Positions 13,675 through 13,795 of a stretch of DNA of 13,795 nt are shown in pieces. Source of the DNA: an uncultured Oscillospiraceae bacterium (GTDB lineage: Bacteria > Bacillota > Clostridia > Oscillospirales > Ruminococcaceae). Position numbers and translations under genes: made by a program. Below the pieces are notes generated by a model, which made no database searches, had not been told where the DNA came from, and worked only from the letters and a program-made list of their open reading frames with translations. How positions within the stretch are numbered: position 1 is the first letter of the stretch; every line of letters starts with the position of its first letter. The DNA is taken from positions 1 through 13,795 of the forward strand of contig UREN01000048.1 of the NCBI GenBank assembly GCA_900546885.1, in the 5' to 3' direction.

Positions 13675-13795
13675 TCTTTTTCTTCTCCTTTCTGATTGGC
13701 GAGTTCCCTTTGATTTGGCTACCGCCGTGCTTTTCCAAACGGAATCATTCAGCAGAATGGTAGCATTCAACCTGTCATCCCGGTAGAATTGCGGA
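13675..13795 (-). promoter_or_regulatory. Leader of the CUT1 operon; no clear promoter seen
   Basis: These 121 bases precede the binding-protein gene. They contain its AAGGAG ribosome binding site (13685-13690) and a small GAATG-CTAC-CATTC hairpin. TTGAAT followed after 17 bases by TGATTC is too poor to call a promoter. A minus-strand frame is open to the window edge, so the start of the operon or the end of an upstream gene may lie outside. Confidence 0.3.

Overview
The window looks like a carbohydrate-use island from a G+C-rich, Gram-positive gut Firmicute, most likely a Clostridia/Oscillospiraceae relative. This is an inference from family content: lipoprotein-type solute-binding proteins with MKK...AC signal peptides, strong AGGAGG-type ribosome binding sites, several TTG starts, a ROK repressor and a CUT1 transporter without its own ATPase. 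No RNA genes, CRISPR array, transposase or integrase were seen.

Left half, plus strand (about 20-7950). A promoter and a 25-bp XylR-like palindrome precede a ROK-family repressor. Six tightly packed genes follow: a xylose-isomerase-like TIM-barrel enzyme, a complete ribose-type (CUT2) ABC importer (lipoprotein binding protein, double-domain ATPase, permease), a Gfo/Idh/MocA NAD(P)-dependent oxidoreductase, and a second TIM-barrel isomerase/epimerase. Spacing is short: ATPase and permease overlap by 11 bases, and the following gaps are about 20 bases. Three longer gaps hold RNA hairpins: after the repressor, before the binding-protein gene and after it. The simplest reading is import of a monosaccharide or small polyol, then oxidation to a keto intermediate and metal-dependent isomerisation, epimerisation or elimination. 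No kinase or aldolase lies in the window, so the substrate and end product cannot be named.

Right half, minus strand (13674 down to 8025). In transcription order: a CUT1 family-1 solute-binding lipoprotein, a 317-base highly structured gap, two MalF/MalG-type permeases coupled by overlapping stop and start codons, and a cytoplasmic glycoside hydrolase family 2 enzyme. This is an oligosaccharide uptake and intracellular hydrolysis cassette with no ATPase and no regulator of its own in the window.

The two operons converge at 7885-8024, where a long bidirectional-type hairpin and a minus-strand U-tract terminator sit. Spot counts of single 60-base rows suggest a drop in base composition across this junction (39/60 G+C at 6781-6840; 25/60 at 10801-10860), compatible with separate origins. 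The main candidate for new biology is the oxidoreductase plus two isomerases with a dedicated importer and repressor. The main candidate for a new RNA or small element is the nested-hairpin gap at 12053-12369.
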